Notes: generated by a model from the sequence alone, not told the origin. A DNA stretch of 64,000 nucleotides from Phytopseudomonas argentinensis (GCF_900113905.1 NZ_FORC01000007.1:56331-120330), one strand, 5' to 3'; shown: positions 7,561 to 15,977, counted from the stretch's first letter. Made by a program: numbers and translations.

Positions 7561-9704
7561 GAGGCACCTGCCAGAGCGGCGGGCGCCGGCTCGCTTTTCT
7601 CGGCCCGCGCGGTACTCGGCGTGCCGATTACCTTGATCGCCTGCAGGCTGTATTCGGGGGCCAGTTCAGTGAAGGACAATACGGCCATCTCCAGTTCGTC
7701 ACGAATGCACAGGCGCAAGATCCGGCGGCGTAGCTCCGGGTGCACCACCAGGGTCGGTTTGATCGATTCGGGCAGTTGCGCGCACTGCTGACGCAGCGCC
7801 TTGAGCAAGCCGCGGGTGGCTTCGCGGGCGCGGATCTCCCCGCGTCCGGTGTCTTGCTGACGGGCGGCTTCCAGCAGCTGCGCCTCCAGCGCCGAGCCCA
7901 GCACGAAGGCGGCGATCACCCGTTTCTCATCGGCATGCTGATGGCTGATCTGGCGCGCCAGCGCGGTGCGCAGGTGATCACTGAAACGTCCCACGTCGCC
8001 CTCGCGACCGCCCCACTCGACCATTGCTTCGAGCAGCGCCCGGCGATTGCGGATCGACACCCCTTCGGACACCAGGCGCCGCAGGGCATCGGCGATACGC
8101 TGCAAAGGCACGGCGCGCAGCGCTTCCTTGACCAGCTCGCCATGGCTCTCCTCGAGGTGGGCGAGCAGCTGGCGGGTTTCCTGGATGCCGAGAAAATCTC
8201 CGGCATAGCGGCGCAGGGTACGCGCCAGCACCTCACGGAGGATTTCGTCCGCACGCAGGTAGGCGATGCCCGCATCGCTCAGGTCGGCCTGGTGCTCGCC
8301 GGCGATCCACAGCCCGGGCCGGCTGCTCAGCGGCGAGGCGCGCTCTTCACCCTGGATCTCCAGCAATTGCAGGTGTACGGGATCGTCCTGCAGCAGCAAT
8401 CGGCTGGAGTCCAGTTCGCCCTGGTCCACCGGCACGCCTTCGAGTTCGACGCGATAGCTGCCGCTGCTGCCGGCCATGTCGACCACCACCGCCGGCATCG
8501 GGAATTCGATACCCAGTTCGTTGTGCAGATCGTGGCAGAGCACTTCGAGGCGCTGCCTGAATGGCTGCAGGGGTACCGCTTCGGCCAGCCCGGGACCAAT
8601 CGACAGCAGCACCCGTGAGTCCACCGGCGCCGGAGCTGCCTCGGCAGTAGCCTCGCCTGGCGATTCGGCTTCCACGGCCGTCTCTTCGCTAGCCTCGGCC
8701 GCCGCGGCTGTGGCTTGCTGCTCACGGCGCTGGCGGCGCATCAGCATCCAGGCGCACAGCCCCAGCACCGCCGACAGGCCGAGAAACACCGGCGCCGGGA
8801 AGCCAGGGATGAAGGCGACAGCCGCCAGGATAAGCGCGGTCAAGGTCAGGGCGCGCTGGCTGTTGCCCATCTGGCGGATGATCTCGGTGCCCAGGTCGGC
8901 CTGCTCGGCTTCGTTGTTGACCCGGGTGACCACGGTGCCGGCCGCCACGGCGATCAGCAGCGCCGGGATCTGCGCGATCAGGCCGTCACCCACGGTGAGC
9001 AGCGAGTAAGTGTGGCCGGCTTCAGCGAAGGACATGCCGCGCGACAGCATGCCGATCAGCAGGCCGCCGATCAGGTTGACGAAAAGAATCACCAGACCGG
9101 CGATGGCGTCGCCCTTGACGAACTTCATCGAGCCATCCATGGCTCCGAACAGTTGGCTCTCGCGCTGCAGATCGGAACGCCTGCGGCGCGCTTCACCGGC
9201 GTCGATATCGCCATTGCGCAGGTCGTTGTCGATGCTCATCTGCTTGCCGGGCATGGCGTCCAGGCTGAAACGCGCCGCCACCTCGGCGACCCGCTCGGCA
9301 CCCTTGGTGATCACCACGAACTGCGCCACGGTGATGATCAGAAAGATCACCAGACCGACCACCACTTCGCCGGCGATGACGAACTTGCCGAACGCTTCGA
9401 TGATATGCCCTGCATCGCCGTGCAGCAGGATCAGCCGCGTGGTACTGATCGACAGGGCCAGGCGGAACAGCGTGCTGAGCAGGATCAGCACCGGCAACGC
9501 GGACAGCTCCAGCGGCTTGCGAATGTAGAAGGCGACGATCAGCACCAGGATGCTCAAGGCGATGCTGATGCCGATCAGGGTATCGACCAGGTAGGTCGGC
9601 AGCGGGATGATCATCATCACGATGGCCATCATCATGAACGCGACGATCACCACCTCGGTACGCTGTGCGGCCATGCCCGCCAGGGCACTGAGGCGCGCCA
9701 TCAT
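7557..9704 (-). CDS. sctV: T3SS export-gate protein SctV
   Basis: A 715-aa major export-gate component (FlhA/YscV/HrcV family). The start MMARLSALAG was chosen because it overlaps the preceding TPR gene by 4 bp. The N-terminal half has seven to eight transmembrane helices, beginning VVIVAFMMMAIVMMIIPLP. Between them lies the FHIPEP-type cytoplasmic loop (FVVITKGAERVAEVAARFSL, then DAMPGKQMSIDNDLR). The C-terminal half is the cytoplasmic nonamer domain binding chaperone-substrate complexes. An Ala/Glu-rich linker (about residues 350-375) joins the halves. Flagellar FlhA is excluded by the flanking sct genes. Confidence 0.95.
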   Translation of the reverse strand: MMARLSALAGMAAQRTEVVIVAFMMMAIVMMIIPLPTYLVDTLIGISIALSILVLIVAFYIRKPLELSALPVLILLSTLFRLALSISTTRLILLHGDAGHIIEAFGKFVIAGEVVVGLVIFLIITVAQFVVITKGAERVAEVAARFSLDAMPGKQMSIDNDLRNGDIDAGEARRRRSDLQRESQLFGAMDGSMKFVKGDAIAGLVILFVNLIGGLLIGMLSRGMSFAEAGHTYSLLTVGDGLIAQIPALLIAVAAGTVVTRVNNEAEQADLGTEIIRQMGNSQRALTLTALILAAVAFIPGFPAPVFLGLSAVLGLCAWMLMRRQRREQQATAAAAEASEETAVEAESPGEATAEAAPAPVDSRVLLSIGPGLAEAVPLQPFRQRLEVLCHDLHNELGIEFPMPAVVVDMAGSSGSYRVELEGVPVDQGELDSSRLLLQDDPVHLQLLEIQGEERASPLSSRPGLWIAGEHQADLSDAGIAYLRADEILREVLARTLRRYAGDFLGIQETRQLLAHLEESHGELVKEALRAVPLQRIADALRRLVSEGVSIRNRRALLEAMVEWGGREGDVGRFSDHLRTALARQISHQHADEKRVIAAFVLGSALEAQLLEAARQQDTGRGEIRAREATRGLLKALRQQCAQLPESIKPTLVVHPELRRRILRLCIRDELEMAVLSFTELAPEYSLQAIKVIGTPSTARAEKSEPAPAALAGAS

Positions 9705-10042
9705 GTTGCACGCTCCTGGCGCGCCTGCCGGTAGCGGGCGAAACAGGCGCGGGCCTCGACATGCTGGCCGGCGCTCCACAGGGCACGGCTGCGCAGCAGC
9801 AGCCAGGTTGGTGACTCACCCTGCAGCACATGTAGGCGATCCAGGGTGTGCAAGGCCCGTTGCCCATCGCCATTGGCGGTGAAGGCCGCCGCCAGGCGCG
9901 CCAGCAGTACCGGGTCATCAGGATTGAGCTGCACGGCCAGCAACAGCAGCACCAGGGCGCGCGGTCCCTGGCCGACCCTCAGGTAGAGATCGCCCAGGCC
10001 CTGGAGCAGCTTGGCGGCATCATGATCGTCGCGCTGCATCAT
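9701..10042 (-). CDS. Small TPR protein, SctY (YscY)-like chaperone candidate
   Basis: A 113-aa cytoplasmic protein with two to three tetratricopeptide-like repeats (LLQGLGDLYLRVGQGPRALV, then LLARLAAAFTANGDGQRALH). There is no signal peptide or membrane segment. It overlaps sctV by 4 bp and the upstream gene by 4 bp. In Ysc systems yscX (about 122 aa) and yscY (about 114 aa, TPR-like) directly precede yscV, and the sizes and order here are the same. YscY binds YscX and SctV; a similar role is inferred. SycD-type chaperones are larger (about 160 aa) and are usually next to translocator genes. Confidence 0.6.
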   Translation of the reverse strand: MMQRDDHDAAKLLQGLGDLYLRVGQGPRALVLLLLAVQLNPDDPVLLARLAAAFTANGDGQRALHTLDRLHVLQGESPTWLLLRSRALWSAGQHVEARACFARYRQARQERAT

Positions 10043-10410
10043 TCCCCCGTCTCGGTTTCGAGCCGCTGCCGGTCGAGCGCCTGACGGATGTCGAGCTCTT
10101 CACGGACGAGGGCCATGGCCAGCGTTCTGGTTTCGCCGTCGAGCGGCAGTGTCGGCAGGATGCGCTCGAGAATGTCCTCGAGGATTTGCGCCGGCCGCGA
10201 GCCGGCGAACAACCCAGGCTCTACGCCAGCGGCCAGTTCCAGCGCCTGCAGGTCATCCTGCACCGACGGTAGCGGCGGCGTACGGGGCAGGCTGTGCTCA
10301 TGAGGCGCCGATAAGGGTTTTATCGAGGTGGGATGCAGGTCGACCGGCTGGTTAGCAGTTGGCGAAGCCGAATCGACAGGTACCAGCGAGGCGCGTGAAT
10401 CGATCTTCAT
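10039..10410 (-). CDS. SctX (YscX)-like early secreted T3SS protein candidate
   Basis: A 123-aa protein starting MKIDSRASLVPVD; the ATG at 10410 lies 1 bp past the sctD stop. The first 60 residues are Pro/Ser/Thr-rich and probably disordered, suiting an N-terminal secretion signal. The last 60 are helical and charged (RPAQILEDILERILPTLP, then TRTLAMALVREELDIRQALD). No family signature is certain. Length, a disordered N-terminus with helical C-terminus, and position before a YscY-sized TPR gene and sctV suggest YscX. A fast-diverging needle-length regulator is an alternative, though SctP proteins are normally longer. Confidence 0.5.
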   Translation of the reverse strand: MKIDSRASLVPVDSASPTANQPVDLHPTSIKPLSAPHEHSLPRTPPLPSVQDDLQALELAAGVEPGLFAGSRPAQILEDILERILPTLPLDGETRTLAMALVREELDIRQALDRQRLETETGE

Positions 10411-10411
10411 G

Positions 10412-11368
10412 CTAACCCTCAGGCACTGGCGAAGGCCCAAGAGTCAGCGCGAAGCGCTCGTCACCAAGCGCCAGCACCACTTGCCCGTCTTCGATGCGCT
10501 CGAGCTTCCAGCCACCTTCCAGGGGTGCCCCGGGATACAGGCGCGCGCCCGAGCCATTGATCACATAGGGGTTGTCGCCGAACCACACGGCCTGGAAATT
10601 GACTCGCGGCCGAGCGGCGCTTTCGCGCACGCTGACATCGCCACGCAATACGTACTGGCGCCCGTAGCGGCCGTCGAAATATTGCTGCAGGGCCAGCCAG
10701 TCCTGTTCCTGACCCGGCTCAAGGGTACCGCTGACACGCAATTGCCCGGCGCTGGCATCGAGCTTGAGATTGTTCAGCCCGGCAGCCTTGGCCTGGCTGG
10801 CTAGATCGGCGCGAGCCAGTTGCAGCGACGCCGCCCGGGGCGCCGCTGCCGGCTGGTCTTGCTCGGCAATGCTCAGGCGCTGCAGCGACTCAGGCGCGGC
10901 GCTGTAGATCGGCGCGTCACGCAGTACCGCCAGGGCGCCGGCGCAGAGGAACATGAACAGCGCGGCAATCGCCCATTGCGCCTTGCCGTACCACACGGGG
11001 TTGGCTGCCGGGCCACCGGTCTGCGGCCTGGCAAGGCGCAGGGTCGCCGTACCGATACGCAGCTCCACGGGCAGCCGGCCGCGGTAGCCGTGCCCGCGCG
11101 CGATCAGGGTTTCGCGCCCGCCGCGGATCACCCGGACGTCGCCGCCGGTGGCTTCCACGTCGATATGGCGGGCCGCCAGCCGCAGGGTCAGGTGGCGCTG
11201 CGCCACCCCGGCGTCGCGCAGCATCAGATTGGCTGCCTCGCCACTGCCAATGCAGTAGACCGCTTCATCCAGGGTCAGGGATACACCGCGGTGCACGCCA
11301 GCGGTCACCTCCAGCCGAGGCAGGTCGCCGCTGTTCGGCAGGGCGGAACTCGAGGCTGTTGCAGTCAT
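10412..11368 (-). CDS. sctD: T3SS outer MS-ring protein SctD
   Basis: A 318-aa bitopic inner-membrane protein. The N-terminal cytoplasmic FHA-like domain (about residues 15-115, LEVTAGVHRGVSLTLDEAVY) is followed by one transmembrane helix near 130-150 (WAIAALFMFLCAGALAVL) and periplasmic ring-building (BON-like) domains, e.g. LKLDASAGQLRVSGTLEPGQ. It is shorter than YscD (about 420 aa) because it seems to have fewer periplasmic modules, as in some Rhc proteins. The ATG at 11368 was preferred over an upstream GTG because it has AGGTGAG at correct spacing. Confidence 0.85.
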   Translation of the reverse strand: MTATASSSALPNSGDLPRLEVTAGVHRGVSLTLDEAVYCIGSGEAANLMLRDAGVAQRHLTLRLAARHIDVEATGGDVRVIRGGRETLIARGHGYRGRLPVELRIGTATLRLARPQTGGPAANPVWYGKAQWAIAALFMFLCAGALAVLRDAPIYSAAPESLQRLSIAEQDQPAAAPRAASLQLARADLASQAKAAGLNNLKLDASAGQLRVSGTLEPGQEQDWLALQQYFDGRYGRQYVLRGDVSVRESAARPRVNFQAVWFGDNPYVINGSGARLYPGAPLEGGWKLERIEDGQVVLALGDERFALTLGPSPVPEG

Positions 11369-11509
11369 ATGACTCACCTGGCTCAGGGATCACGCTATCG
11401 AGCGACGTAGCCGGCCAGAACGGCGCGGCAACGCACTCGAGGGAAAAGGTGCCGATAAACGGCGCAGACACAGGTTGCAGGCGACGCCAGGCGCCGCCTG
11501 CAGCCCGAG

Positions 11510-11671
11510 TCAGTTCTGCGGACGCTGTTTGGTAGCGTCGAGCTCGGCTTTCTTGGCCGTGGTGATCTCGGTGATCTTGGCGGACTTCTCGATCGCCATA
11601 TCGAACACCGCGGACATTTTTTCGATAGCGGCGTCAGAGTTGCCTGGGTTTACGCTAGGAGTCTCAGCCAT
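11510..11671 (-). CDS. 53-aa protein leading the T3SS operon, function unknown
   Basis: The start codon at 11671 has a good ribosome-binding site (GGAGATATCCC before ATG), almost identical in layout to that of the 67-aa gene at 4268. The product has a Ser/Pro/Asn-rich start and then one amphipathic helix (AIEKMSAVFDMAIEKSAKIT) ending KQRPQN. It has no signal peptide. It is the first gene of the sctD-X-Y-V-C2 run, 141 bp before sctD. A needle subunit (SctF), needle co-chaperone or small secreted protein would all fit. It is shorter than known needles. I do not recognise the family. Confidence 0.55.
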   Translation of the reverse strand: MAETPSVNPGNSDAAIEKMSAVFDMAIEKSAKITEITTAKKAELDATKQRPQN

Positions 11672-12086
11672 GGGATATCTCCGAAAGTAACTAAGGGGGT
11701 AGTTAGCGGCATCACCAACGGTGATTGCCGGTTTCAGGAAAGCCATCTCGCGGAGCGGGCTTTCCTGCAACGACTCGAAGACTAGAGAGCGATCGTCAGG
11801 CGATGTTGTTAAAGGTTGTTAAAGCTTGTTGAGGGTCGGTTAACGACCTGTTGCCGACGGCCCGAGCCTGGGTGCACCTGGCGGTACATTGCACCAGGCC
11901 GTCGCCCGGCAGGCCTGGGCCTGCGCTGCCATGGGCGCACGGGGCCTTATCCGATCACGACCGCGGCTTGACGCTTTCGGCAATCCCCCCGTCGTTTTTG
12001 CATCGGGTCGCCTGGGCGTCGAGGCATATGCTGCCCACAAAGCGCCAGCAGCGAATCTGGTGCAACCAATCTAGGGGAGCCGCCTG
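11672..12086. promoter_or_regulatory. Divergent control region between the T3SS and dimethylglycine operons
   Basis: A 415-bp region with no gene, between the T3SS operon (leftward) and the dipeptidase/dgc operon (rightward). It holds an inverted repeat ATCACC/GGTGAT at 11711-11725, a 10-bp-arm inverted repeat CAGGAAAGCC/GGCTTTCCTG at 11735-11767, and direct repeats of a 10-bp unit at 11805-11834 (GTTGTTAAAG twice, then a degenerate third copy). An inverted repeat GGTCG/CGACC follows at 11834-11848. The first two would lie in or near the T3SS leader; the 10-bp repeats are one helical turn apart. No clear hrp box or sigma-54 site was found. Confidence 0.5.
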
Positions 12087-13064
12087 ATGAGCCCAGCCGA
12101 ATTGCACGCCGACAGTATCGTCATCGACGGTCTGATCATCGCCAAATGGAACCGTGAACTCTTCGAGGACATGCGCAAGGGCGGCCTTACCGCCGCCAAC
12201 TGCACCGTATCGGTGTGGGAGGGTTTCCAGGCCACCGTCAACAGCATCGCCGCCAGCAGCAAGCTGATCCGCGAGAACAGCGACCTGGTGATGCCGGTAC
12301 GCACCACCGCCGACATCCGCCGCGCCAAGGAGCTGGGCAAGACCGGCATCATCTATGGCTTCCAGAATGCCCATGCGTTCGAGGATCAGCTCGGCTATGT
12401 CGAGGTGTTCAAGCAGCTCGGCGTGGGCATCGTGCAGATGTGCTACAACACCCAGAACCTGGTGGGCACCGGCTGCTACGAGCGCGACGGCGGCCTGTCC
12501 GGCTTCGGTCGCGAGATCGTCGCCGAAATGAACCGCGTCGGCATCATGTGCGACCTGTCCCACGTTGGCAGCAAGACCAGCGAGGAGGTCATCCTCGAAT
12601 CGAAGAAGCCGGTGACCTACTCGCACTGCCTGCCTTCGGGCCTCAAGGAACACCCGCGCAACAAGTCCGACGCCGAGCTGAAGTTCATTGCCGACCATGG
12701 CGGTTTCGTAGGCGTGACCATGTTCGCGCCGTTCCTGGCCAAGGGTATCGACTCGACCATCGACGACTACGCCGAAGCCATCGAGTACGTGATGAACATC
12801 GTCGGTGAAGACGCCATCGGCATCGGTACCGATTTCACCCAGGGCCATGGCCAGGACTTCTTCGAGTACCTGACCCACGACAAGGGCTATGCCCGCCGTC
12901 TGACCAACTTCGGCAAGATCATCAACCCGCTGGGTATCCGTACCGTCGGCGAGTTCCCCAACCTCACCGAAACCCTGCTCAAACGCGGCCATTCCGAGCG
13001 CGTGGTGCGCAAGATCATGGGCGAGAACTGGGTACGGGTACTCGCCGACGTCTGGGGCGAATGA
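12087..13064 (+). CDS. Membrane-dipeptidase-family (M19) protein of the dimethylglycine locus
   Basis: A 325-aa protein of the renal dipeptidase fold, equivalent in place to P. aeruginosa PA5396, which heads the dgcAB operon. Family blocks are clear in the second half: GGLSGFGREIVAEMNRVGIM, DLSHVGSKTSEEVI, a SHC motif, EHPRNKSD, and GEDAIGIGTDFTQGHG. The usual N-terminal metal motif (DGHxD) is replaced by DGLIIAKW, and the Glu ligand region reads GFQNAHAFED. The canonical binuclear zinc site is therefore incomplete, and peptide hydrolysis should not be assumed. Role in betaine catabolism unknown. Confidence 0.85.
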   Translation: MSPAELHADSIVIDGLIIAKWNRELFEDMRKGGLTAANCTVSVWEGFQATVNSIAASSKLIRENSDLVMPVRTTADIRRAKELGKTGIIYGFQNAHAFEDQLGYVEVFKQLGVGIVQMCYNTQNLVGTGCYERDGGLSGFGREIVAEMNRVGIMCDLSHVGSKTSEEVILESKKPVTYSHCLPSGLKEHPRNKSDAELKFIADHGGFVGVTMFAPFLAKGIDSTIDDYAEAIEYVMNIVGEDAIGIGTDFTQGHGQDFFEYLTHDKGYARRLTNFGKIINPLGIRTVGEFPNLTETLLKRGHSERVVRKIMGENWVRVLADVWGE

Positions 13065-13115
13065 TGAATACCTGCGCAGCCTACTGCGCCCACCGATAGC
13101 TGCGTCGCGTCCTCA

Positions 13116-13155
13116 CGACAAGCTCGCCGTACATGCGTACTGCTCTCGCTTGTCG
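13116..13155. repeat. Intergenic hairpin after the dipeptidase-like gene
   Basis: The 8-bp arms CGACAAGC (13116-13123) and GCTTGTCG (13148-13155) are perfectly complementary, with an inner GTAC-ATGC-GTAC hairpin. It lies in the 190-bp gap before the next gene of the same operon, and its design recalls the larger palindromes at 33855, 49805 and 55963 although the sequence differs. There is no T-run, so it is not a standard terminator. Confidence 0.55.
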
Positions 13156-13254
13156 CTGCGGGTCTCCTTGCTCTCGGCGTGCTCGCTACGGCTCCACAGG
13201 CATTCATTCGCACCTTTAAGAATGCAAGACAACCGAATTCTGGAGATTGAACAC

Positions 13255-13785
13255 ATGGCCACCCACGCCCCCGAAATGCCCATCCAGGTCGACGACGAAA
13301 CCGGCGTATGGACCACCGACGCCCTGCCGATGCTGTACGTGCCACGGCATTTCTTCGTCAACAACCACCGCGGCATCGAGGAAGTGCTCGGCGCCGACAA
13401 GTACGCCGAGATCCTCTACAAGGCCGGCTACAAGTCCGCCTGGCACTGGTGCGAGAAGGAAGCCGAATGCCACGGCCTGCAAGGTGCGGCGGTATTCGAG
13501 CACTACATGAAGCGCCTGTCGCAACGTGGCTGGGGGCTGTTCGAGATCCAGAAGCTGGACATCGACGCCGGCTACGCGGAGGTCAAGCTCAAGCACTCGG
13601 CCTTTGTGTACGTGTACGGCAAGGTCGGTCGCAAGGTGGACTACATGTTCACCGGCTGGTTCTCCGGAGCCATCGACCAGATCCTGTCGGCCAAGGGCAG
13701 CAGCCTGCGCACAGTCACCGTGCAGGAATACGGCGGCTCGGAAGAAGGCCACGACGATGGCCTGTTCGTCACCCGCCCCCTGTAG
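13255..13785 (+). CDS. 4VR/DUF5943-type protein of the dimethylglycine locus
   Basis: A 176-aa soluble protein; ATG at 13255 preceded by TGGAGAT. It corresponds in position to P. aeruginosa PA5397, between the dipeptidase-like gene and dgcA. It has a V4R-like (4-vinyl-reductase) look: YVPRHFFVNNHRGIEEVLG, then YKAGYKSAWHWCEKEAE, followed by a beta-rich half with KHSAFVYVYGKVGRKVDYMF. V4R domains bind small ligands or metals, and C85 and C91 of this protein lie close together in the WCEKEAEC segment. No enzyme activity is known to me; a helper of the adjacent demethylase is plausible. Confidence 0.75.
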   Translation: MATHAPEMPIQVDDETGVWTTDALPMLYVPRHFFVNNHRGIEEVLGADKYAEILYKAGYKSAWHWCEKEAECHGLQGAAVFEHYMKRLSQRGWGLFEIQKLDIDAGYAEVKLKHSAFVYVYGKVGRKVDYMFTGWFSGAIDQILSAKGSSLRTVTVQEYGGSEEGHDDGLFVTRPL

Positions 13786-13902
13786 CGCCCTCCAGATGGA
13801 GAAGCGGGCATGCCCGCCAAGCGCTGATCGCTGCAGGTAGACGGACTTAATAAAAACAGCACACGACCGTGAGCACGCAATCGCCGAATCGAGGAGAAGG
13901 TC

Positions 13903-15963
13903 ATGGCCTTCGAAGCAATGTTCCAGCCGATCCAGATCGGCAAACTGACCATCCGTAACCGCGTGCTCAGCACCGCGCATGCCGAGGTGTACGCCACCGA
14001 TGGCGGCATGACCACCGAGCGCTACGTCAAGTACTACGAAGAGAAGGCCAAGGGCGGCATCGGCCTGGCGATCTGCGGCGGCTCGTCGGTGGTGGCCATC
14101 GACAGCCCGCAGCAATGGTGGAGCTCGGTGAACCTGTCCACCGACCGCATCATCCCGCACTTCCAGAATCTCGCTGACGCCATGCACAAGCACGGCGCCA
14201 AGATCATGATCCAGATTACCCACATGGGCCGCCGCTCGCGCTGGGACGGCTACCACTGGCCGACCCTGATGTCGCCCTCCGGGATCCGCGAGCCGGTGCA
14301 CCGCGCCACCTGCAAGACCATCGAGGTCGAGGAAATCTGGCGCATCATCGGCAACTACGCCCAGGCCGCACGCCGGGCCAAGGAAGGCGGCCTGGATGGC
14401 GTCGAGCTGTCCGCCGTGCACCAGCACCTGATCGACCAGTTCTGGTCGCCGCGGGTGAACAAGCGCACCGATGAATGGGGCGGCACCTTCGAAGGTCGCA
14501 TGAAGTTCGGCATGGAAGTGCTCAAGGCCGTGCGCGCCGAGGTTGGTGACGACTTCTGCGTGGGCATGCGCATCACCGGTGACGAGTTCCACCCGGACGG
14601 CCTGTCCCACGAGGATATGAAGCAGATCGCCGCCTACTACGACGCCACCGGCATGCTCGATTTCATCGGTGTCGTCGGCTCGGGCTGCGACACCCACAAC
14701 ACCCTGGCCAACGTCATTCCGAACATGAGCTTCCCGCCGGAGCCGTTCCTGCACCTGGCCGCCGGCATCAAGGAAGTGGTCAAGGTTCCGGTGCTGCACG
14801 CACAGAACATCAAGGACCCCAACCAGGCCACGCGCATTCTCGAAGGCGGTTACGTGGACATGGTCGGCATGACCCGCGCGCACATGGCCGACCCGCACCT
14901 GATCGCCAAGATCAAGATGGGCCAGATCGACCAGATCAAGCAGTGCGTCGGCGCCAACTACTGCATCGACCGCCAGTATCAGGGCCTGGACGTGCTGTGC
15001 ATCCAGAACGCGGCCACCAGCCGCGAGTACATGGGCGTGCCGCACATCATCGAGAAGACCACCGGCGCCAAGCGCAAGGTGGTGATCGTCGGCGGCGGCC
15101 CTGCCGGCATGGAAGCGGCCCGCGTGGCCGCCGAACGCGGCCACGAGGTGACTCTGTTCGAGAAGCAGGACAGCCTCGGCGGGCAGATCAGCATCGCCGC
15201 CCGCGCCCCGCAGCGCGACCAGATCGCCGGCATCACCCGCTGGTATCAGCTGGAAATCGCCCGCCTGGGGGTCGACCTGCGCCTGGGCACGGCCGCCGAC
15301 GAGGCGACCATTCTCGACCTGCGCCCGGACATCGTGGTGCTGGCCAATGGCGGCCATGCCTTCCTCGAGCAGAACGAGCACTGGGGCGCGGCCGAAGGCC
15401 TGGTGGTCAGCGCCTGGGACATCCTCAGCGGCAAGGTGGAGCCCGGCAAGAACGTGCTGGTGTACGACACCATCTGCGAATTCACCGGCATGTCGGCGGC
15501 CGACTACCTGGCCGACAAGGGCTGCCAGGTGGAGATCGTCACCGACGACATCAAGCCCGGCGTGGCCATGGGCGGCACCACCTTCCCGACCTACTACCGC
15601 AGCATGTACCCCAAGGAAGTGGTCATGACCGGCGACATGATGCTGGAAAAGGTCTACGCCGAAGGCGACAAGAAGATCGCGGTACTGGAGAACGAATACA
15701 CCGGCGCCCGCGAAGAGCGGGTGGTCGATCAGGTGGTGATCGAGAACGGCGTACGCCCGGACGAGAGCCTGTACTACGCACTCAAGGACGGCTCGCGCAA
15801 CAAGGGTCAGATCGACGTCGACGCGCTGTTCGCGATCAAGCCGCAGCCCTGCCTGGCCGAAACCGGCGCTGGCTACCTGCTGTTCCGTATCGGTGACTGC
15901 GTGGCCCAGCGCAACGTGCACGCGGCGATCTACGACGCGCTGCGCCTGTGCAAGGACTTCTGA
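13903..15963 (+). CDS. dgcA: Dimethylglycine demethylase subunit DgcA
   Basis: A 686-aa protein related to trimethylamine dehydrogenase. It has an N-terminal OYE-like FMN TIM barrel (FQPIQIGKLTIRNRVLSTAH at residues 6-25), an iron-sulfur cluster segment near residues 345-365, and a C-terminal FAD/NAD-type Rossmann module (VVIVGGGPAGMEAARVAAER). With DgcB and the ETF pair it oxidatively demethylates dimethylglycine to sarcosine in aerobic glycine-betaine breakdown. The cluster segment reads CVGANYC then C eleven residues later, so the second cysteine of the usual CxxC is alanine. Neighbours and length match P. aeruginosa dgcA. Confidence 0.93.
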   Translation: MAFEAMFQPIQIGKLTIRNRVLSTAHAEVYATDGGMTTERYVKYYEEKAKGGIGLAICGGSSVVAIDSPQQWWSSVNLSTDRIIPHFQNLADAMHKHGAKIMIQITHMGRRSRWDGYHWPTLMSPSGIREPVHRATCKTIEVEEIWRIIGNYAQAARRAKEGGLDGVELSAVHQHLIDQFWSPRVNKRTDEWGGTFEGRMKFGMEVLKAVRAEVGDDFCVGMRITGDEFHPDGLSHEDMKQIAAYYDATGMLDFIGVVGSGCDTHNTLANVIPNMSFPPEPFLHLAAGIKEVVKVPVLHAQNIKDPNQATRILEGGYVDMVGMTRAHMADPHLIAKIKMGQIDQIKQCVGANYCIDRQYQGLDVLCIQNAATSREYMGVPHIIEKTTGAKRKVVIVGGGPAGMEAARVAAERGHEVTLFEKQDSLGGQISIAARAPQRDQIAGITRWYQLEIARLGVDLRLGTAADEATILDLRPDIVVLANGGHAFLEQNEHWGAAEGLVVSAWDILSGKVEPGKNVLVYDTICEFTGMSAADYLADKGCQVEIVTDDIKPGVAMGGTTFPTYYRSMYPKEVVMTGDMMLEKVYAEGDKKIAVLENEYTGAREERVVDQVVIENGVRPDESLYYALKDGSRNKGQIDVDALFAIKPQPCLAETGAGYLLFRIGDCVAQRNVHAAIYDALRLCKDF

Positions 15964-15977
15964 TCTAAACGACGCCC

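Noticed and set aside
8715..9734. A 339-codon plus-strand frame inside sctV
   Set aside because: Antisense shadow of sctV. The product is His/Asp/Gln-rich without any fold signature.
11882..11898. TGGC...TTGC resembling a sigma-54 promoter upstream of the dipeptidase-like gene
   Set aside because: Spacing between GG and GC is 9 bases instead of 10, which normally abolishes sigma-54 binding.
13216..15921. A 901-codon open frame on the minus strand opposite the 4VR-like gene and dgcA
   Set aside because: It lies entirely antisense to well-supported genes. Its product is a low-complexity His/Val/Ala/Asp-rich sequence typical of the mirror frame of GC-rich coding DNA, with no domain.
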